A stretch of DNA of 64,000 nucleotides from an uncultured Rhodospirillaceae bacterium (GTDB taxonomy: Bacteria; Pseudomonadota; Alphaproteobacteria; Azospirillales; Azospirillaceae), in contig CALBDS010000045.1 in assembly GCA_937927415.1 (NCBI GenBank), positions 40,730 through 104,729 on the forward strand, read 5' to 3'. This document shows positions 60,801-64,000 of this stretch, one piece after another. Numbering within the stretch: position 1 is the stretch's first letter; each line of letters opens with the position of its first letter. Both the position numbers and the translations under genes were made by a program. Below the pieces are notes generated by a model that worked only from the letters and a program-made list of their open reading frames with translations, had not been told where the DNA came from and ran no database searches.

Positions 60801-61885
60801 GCAGCGGGACGAACGACGGCAAGGACGGCAACCGTCTGGTGACCCCTGGCGCCCAGCCGGGCGAGGGCACCGACGGCAGCATCCGCCCGCTGACCATGGC
60901 CGAGTTCATCGGCCAGAAGCAGGCGCGCGAAAACCTCTCTATCTTCATCCAGGCCGCCCGCGCCCGCGGGGAGGCGCTGGACCATGTGCTGCTGTTCGGC
61001 CCGCCGGGGCTGGGCAAGACCACGCTGGCGCAGATCATCGCGCGGGAACTGGGGGTGGGCTTCCGCGCCACCTCCGGCCCCGTCATCGCGCGGGCGGGGG
61101 ATCTGGCGGCACTGCTGACCAACCTGCAGCCGCGCGACGTGCTGTTCATCGACGAAATCCACCGGCTGAACCCGGCGGTGGAGGAAATCCTCTATCCCGC
61201 CATGGAGGATTTCCAGCTCGACCTGATTATCGGCGAGGGGCCGGCGGCGCGGTCCATCCGCATCGACCTGCCGCCCTTCACTTTGGTGGGGGCGACCACC
61301 CGGTCGGGCCTCATCACCCGGCCCCTGCGCGAACGCTTCGGCATTCCGACGCGGCTGCAATTCTATGAACCGGAAGAGCTGCAACTGATCGTCAGCCGGG
61401 CGGCGGGCGTGCTGGGCATGACCATGACCGCCGACGGGGCGGGGGAGGTGGCCCGGCGGTCCCGCGGCACGCCGCGCGTGGCCGGGCGCCTGCTGCGCCG
61501 GGTGCGCGACATCGCCGCCGTGGCCGAGGTGGATGTGGTCGATGCCCGCGTGGCCGACGCCGCCCTCAGCCGGCTGGAGGTGGACCGGCTGGGGCTGGAT
61601 TCCATGGACCGCCGCTATCTGGGGTGCATCGCCGCCAATTATGGCGGCGGGCCGGTCGGGGTGGACACGCTGGGGGCCGCCCTCGGCGAACAGCGCGACG
61701 TGCTGGAAGAGGTGGTGGAGCCGTACCTGATCCAGCAGGGTTTTTTGCAGCGCACACCGCGCGGGCGCATGCTGACCGATGCCGGTTTCCGCTATCTCGG
61801 CCTGACGCCGCCGGCGGCGGTGGCGCGCCAGCTCGACCTGTTGACGCCGCCGGGACCGGCGGCGGGGGAGGGTGAGGATGAGTGA
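60797..61885 (+). CDS. ruvB: Holliday junction helicase RuvB
   Basis: A 362-residue AAA+ motor. Walker A GPPGLGKTTLAQ, Walker B FIDEIHRLN, sensor TLVGATTRSGLITRPLRERF, and sensor 2/winged-helix parts (RSRGTPRVAGRLLRRVRD, EPYLIQQGFLQRTPRGR) are complete. The first ~25 residues are a longer-than-usual N-terminal extension. Stop overlaps the ybgC start. Confidence 0.97.
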   Translation: MSSGTNDGKDGNRLVTPGAQPGEGTDGSIRPLTMAEFIGQKQARENLSIFIQAARARGEALDHVLLFGPPGLGKTTLAQIIARELGVGFRATSGPVIARAGDLAALLTNLQPRDVLFIDEIHRLNPAVEEILYPAMEDFQLDLIIGEGPAARSIRIDLPPFTLVGATTRSGLITRPLRERFGIPTRLQFYEPEELQLIVSRAAGVLGMTMTADGAGEVARRSRGTPRVAGRLLRRVRDIAAVAEVDVVDARVADAALSRLEVDRLGLDSMDRRYLGCIAANYGGGPVGVDTLGAALGEQRDVLEEVVEPYLIQQGFLQRTPRGRMLTDAGFRYLGLTPPAAVARQLDLLTPPGPAAGEGEDE

Positions 61886-62351
61886 CGGGCTGTCCGGCTT
61901 TTTCGCCGGCGACTCCACCCACATCCTGCCGGTGCGGGTCTATTACGAAGACACCGACGCGGGCGGAATCGTCTATCACGCCAATTACCTGCGCTTCATG
62001 GAGCGCGGGCGGTCGTCCATGCTCTACCTGTTGGGGTTCCGGCACACCGATGTGCTGGACAGCACAGGTGTGGCTTTTGCGGTACGCGCCATGGAGATTG
62101 ACTTCCTGGCGCCCGCCCGCCTTGACGATATCCTTGCAGTCGAGACGCGAATCACCAAAATCGGTGGCGCCTCCTTCGCAGTTGCACAAGCGATCCGCCG
62201 GGACGAGCGGGTGTTGACCCGCGCCGGCCTTAAACTGGCAACCATCGACAGGGCCGGGCAGGCGGCGCGGATGCCCGCCGCCGTGCGCGAGGCGCTGACC
62301 ACGCTCTTCCACAGACAACAGCTCTCTTCCCAAGCCCCTATTCCAAGCTAA
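61878..62351 (+). CDS. ybgC: Tol-Pal-associated acyl-CoA thioesterase YbgC
   Basis: A 157-residue hot-dog thioesterase: VYYEDTDAGGIVYHANYLRFMERGRSS is the 4HBT/YbgC signature with the catalytic Asp; AVRAMEIDFLAPARLDD and TRITKIGGASFAV follow. It acts on short-chain acyl-CoA or acyl-ACP next to the Tol system. ATG 61878 overlaps the ruvB stop and follows GGGGGAGGGTGAGG. Confidence 0.93.
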   Translation: MSDGLSGFFAGDSTHILPVRVYYEDTDAGGIVYHANYLRFMERGRSSMLYLLGFRHTDVLDSTGVAFAVRAMEIDFLAPARLDDILAVETRITKIGGASFAVAQAIRRDERVLTRAGLKLATIDRAGQAARMPAAVREALTTLFHRQQLSSQAPIPS

Positions 62352-62366
62352 GCGAGACAGACAGCG

Positions 62367-63089
62367 ATGGAGCATACAGCCCAATTGGCCGGTGCCGTGG
62401 CCAATGCCCACCCGATCACGATCTGGGGCCTGTTCATGCAGGCGGACTTCATTGTGAAGTTCGTCATGCTGCTGCTTCTTTCCGCGTCGATCTGGTCGTG
62501 GGCCATCATCATCGAAAAGCTGACCCGCCTGCGTCGTTTGAACGCCCAGGCCGATGCGTTTGAAGACACCTTCTGGTCGGGCGGTTCCCTGGACCAGCTT
62601 TATGACCGCGTGGGCCAGCGGCCCGACGATCCCATGTCGGCCACCTTTGCCGCCGGCATGCGCGAATGGCGCCACGCCGCCGACCGCGGTCTGGCCGCCG
62701 GCATGAAGGCGTCGCTGCAGCAGCGGGTCGAACGGGTGATGTCGGTCACCATCGGCCGCGAAATGGGGCGTGCGGAACGCTACATGACCTTCCTGGCCTC
62801 GGTCGGGTCGGTGGCGCCGTTCATCGGCCTGTTCGGGACGGTGTGGGGGATCATGAACTCCTTCACCTCCATCGCCGCCTCCAACAACACCAGCCTGGCC
62901 GTGGTGGCCCCCGGCATCGCCGAGGCGCTGTTCGCCACCGCCATGGGTCTGCTGGCCGCCATTCCGGCGGTGGTCGCCTACAACAAGTTCAGCACCGACC
63001 TCGGCCGCTACGCTGAACGGCTGGAGGCGTTCTCGGGCGAATTCACCGCCATCCTGTCCCGTCACCTTGAGGAGCGGGGGAACGCCTGA
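62367..63089 (+). CDS. tolQ: Tol-Pal system protein TolQ
   Basis: A 240-residue inner-membrane stator subunit, homologous to ExbB/MotA. TM1 (FIVKFVMLLLLSASIWSWAI), a cytoplasmic loop and two later TMs (FLASVGSVAPFIGLFGTVWG; IAEALFATAMGLLAAIPAVV) with the TolQ-type GLFGTVWGIMNSF motif are clear. It powers TolA with TolR to constrict the outer membrane at division. ATG has good spacing after ybgC (15 bases). Confidence 0.96.
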   Translation: MEHTAQLAGAVANAHPITIWGLFMQADFIVKFVMLLLLSASIWSWAIIIEKLTRLRRLNAQADAFEDTFWSGGSLDQLYDRVGQRPDDPMSATFAAGMREWRHAADRGLAAGMKASLQQRVERVMSVTIGREMGRAERYMTFLASVGSVAPFIGLFGTVWGIMNSFTSIAASNNTSLAVVAPGIAEALFATAMGLLAAIPAVVAYNKFSTDLGRYAERLEAFSGEFTAILSRHLEERGNA

Positions 63090-63538
63090 TGGGCGCACAG
63101 CTCGCCGGAAAGGGTGGCGGACGCGGCAAGCGCCGCGGCTATCGCGCCATGGCGGAAATCAACATGACGCCGTTCATCGACGTCATGCTGGTGCTGCTGA
63201 TCGTGTTCATGGTGGCGGCACCGCTGCTGACCGTGGGCGTCCCCGTGGACCTGCCCAAGACCAACGCCGCCCCGCTGGAAGCGCAGAAGGACCCGCTGTT
63301 CGTCACGGTTCAGGCGGACGGCTCGATCTTCGTGCAGGAACAGCGGGTGGACCGGGCCGGTCTGGTGCCGCTGCTGACCGCCATCACCAATTCCAACGCC
63401 GAAGCCCGCATCCTGGTGCGCGGCGACGCCCGCATCGCCTACGGCACCATGCTGGAGGTGATGGGGACCATGAGCGCGGCCGGATTCAAGAAGGTCGGGC
63501 TGGTGGCCGAACTTCCCAACGCTCCGGCGAAACGCTGA
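63089..63538 (+). CDS. tolR: Tol-Pal system protein TolR
   Basis: A 149-residue ExbD/TolR protein with one TM (INMTPFIDVMLVLLIVFMVA) bearing the proton-path Asp, and a periplasmic domain (FVTVQADGSIFVQEQRVDRA, ILVRGDARIAYGTMLEVMGT). Its ATG shares a base with the tolQ stop (TGATG). Confidence 0.96.
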   Translation: MGAQLAGKGGGRGKRRGYRAMAEINMTPFIDVMLVLLIVFMVAAPLLTVGVPVDLPKTNAAPLEAQKDPLFVTVQADGSIFVQEQRVDRAGLVPLLTAITNSNAEARILVRGDARIAYGTMLEVMGTMSAAGFKKVGLVAELPNAPAKR

Positions 63539-63560
63539 AACACGGGCAGTACCGAACGTG

Positions 63561-63953
63561 ATGCGCCAACCCCTGATCGTGTCGTCGGTGTTGCATGGAG
63601 CGGTGCTGCTGCTGCTCCTGCTCGGCCTGCCGGCAAGCGATCGCAAACTGGATCTTCCCCCCTCGATCCCCATCGAGGTGGTGGACATCGGCGAAATCAC
63701 CGAGGCCGCCCGCATGGACAAGGGCGAACCCAACGCCTCGTCCGCGCCCAAGGCCCCGATGCCGGAAGCCAAGCCGGCGCCGCCTGCGCCGCCGGTGCCC
63801 GACCCCGACGATTCCGAACCGTCCCCGGCACCGCCCCCGCCGCCCAAAGCGCCTGAGCCGCCGCGCCTGGCCCAGGTGCCGCCGCCGCCGCGTGAGCCGG
63901 CACCGCCCAAGCGCGAACCGACTCCGCCGCCGCCCCCCGCTCCGCCGCCGCCC
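63561..63953 (+). CDS. tolA: TolA N-terminal fragment, cut by adapter sequence
   Basis: About 131 codons of TolA: one N-terminal TM (LIVSSVLHGAVLLLLLLGLP), then PPSIPIEVVDIGEITEAARM and a long Pro/Ala-rich stretch typical of the periplasmic stalk. It follows tolR after 22 bases. The frame has no stop because genomic sequence ends at 63953; from AGATCGG onward the codons (SEEHTSELQS...) come from adapter. A GTG at 63558 is an alternative start. The C-terminal domain and tolB/pal are outside the window. Confidence 0.85.
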
Positions 63954-64000
63954 AGATCGGAAGAGCACACGTCTGAACTCCAGTCACACTTGAATCTCGT
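63954..64000 (+). other. Illumina TruSeq adapter contamination
   Basis: From 63954 the sequence reads AGATCGGAAGAGCACACGTC and continues exactly as the TruSeq indexed adapter, then the six-base index ACTTGA (TruSeq index 8) at 63988-63993 and ATCTCGT, the start of the common tail. This is not genomic DNA. In other frames it gives the well-known spurious peptides DRKSTRLNSSHT, MTGVQTCALPI and SEEHTSELQS. Confidence 0.98.

Noticed and set aside
63062..63987. Minus-strand and alternative-frame ORFs at the right edge
   Set aside because: They start or end in adapter bases (MTGVQTCALPI, MCSSDL, MLFRSG, DRKSTRLNSSHT) and run antisense to or out of frame with tolR/tolA.

Overview
The window is a gene-dense, very GC-rich stretch of an alphaproteobacterial chromosome. 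Gene order and protein character point to Rhodospirillales, probably an Azospirillum-like genus. The supporting signs are the conserved runs fabD-fabG-acpP-fabF-mltG, rpsF-rpsR-DUF2232-rplI, zapA-6S RNA-5-FCL, and yebC-ruvC-ruvA-ruvB-ybgC-tolQ-tolR-tolA, a CtrA-type box, and a heavy load of chemoreceptors, hybrid kinases and cyclic-di-GMP enzymes. I saw no tRNA, rRNA, CRISPR array, insertion sequence or prophage.

Layout. 1-9.1 kb: lactate dehydrogenase, an HBM-type chemoreceptor, a TPR/SPINDLY glycosyltransferase coupled to a GT9 glycosyltransferase, an NrtR-like regulator and a globin-coupled diguanylate cyclase. 9.4-16.5 kb: a PAS histidine kinase, an unusual 817-residue membrane protein with DnaJ-type zinc-finger repeats and a peptidoglycan-binding domain, a DEAD-box helicase and SodC. 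16.6-31.9 kb is mostly signalling: a dCache chemoreceptor; a coupled DUF1329 / hybrid kinase / PAS kinase operon; a three-gene partner-switching module (STAS, RsbW-like, REC-RsbU-like); an EF-G paralogue standing alone; and a degenerate PAS-ATPase-REC protein behind a CtrA box.

31.8-48.3 kb is largely housekeeping: Cfa, the S6/S18/L9 operon, fatty-acid synthesis with MltG, small DUF proteins, a CBS protein, an RsmC-like methyltransferase, SmpB, DapA, a soluble lytic transglycosylase and a DHH phosphoesterase. 48.5-56.6 kb: a large PAS-GGDEF-DUF2336 protein, a secreted hypothetical protein, gap and tkt, then zapA and 6S RNA. 56.6-63.9 kb: folate cyclo-ligase, YmdB, YebC, RuvCAB (RuvC carries a C-terminal DUF559 nuclease domain), YbgC and TolQRA.

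The last 47 bases are an Illumina TruSeq indexed adapter, not genomic DNA. It cuts tolA off after about 131 codons, so the true contig ends at about 63953 and any ORF using the last bases is an artefact. The most unusual biology is the RuvC-DUF559 fusion with its adjacent ~186-bp palindromic element, the zinc-finger/peptidoglycan-binding membrane protein, the GGDEF-DUF2336 fusion with a 16-bp duplication over its start codon, and a nested hairpin between ymdB and yebC. All functional assignments come from reading motifs; no database search was run.
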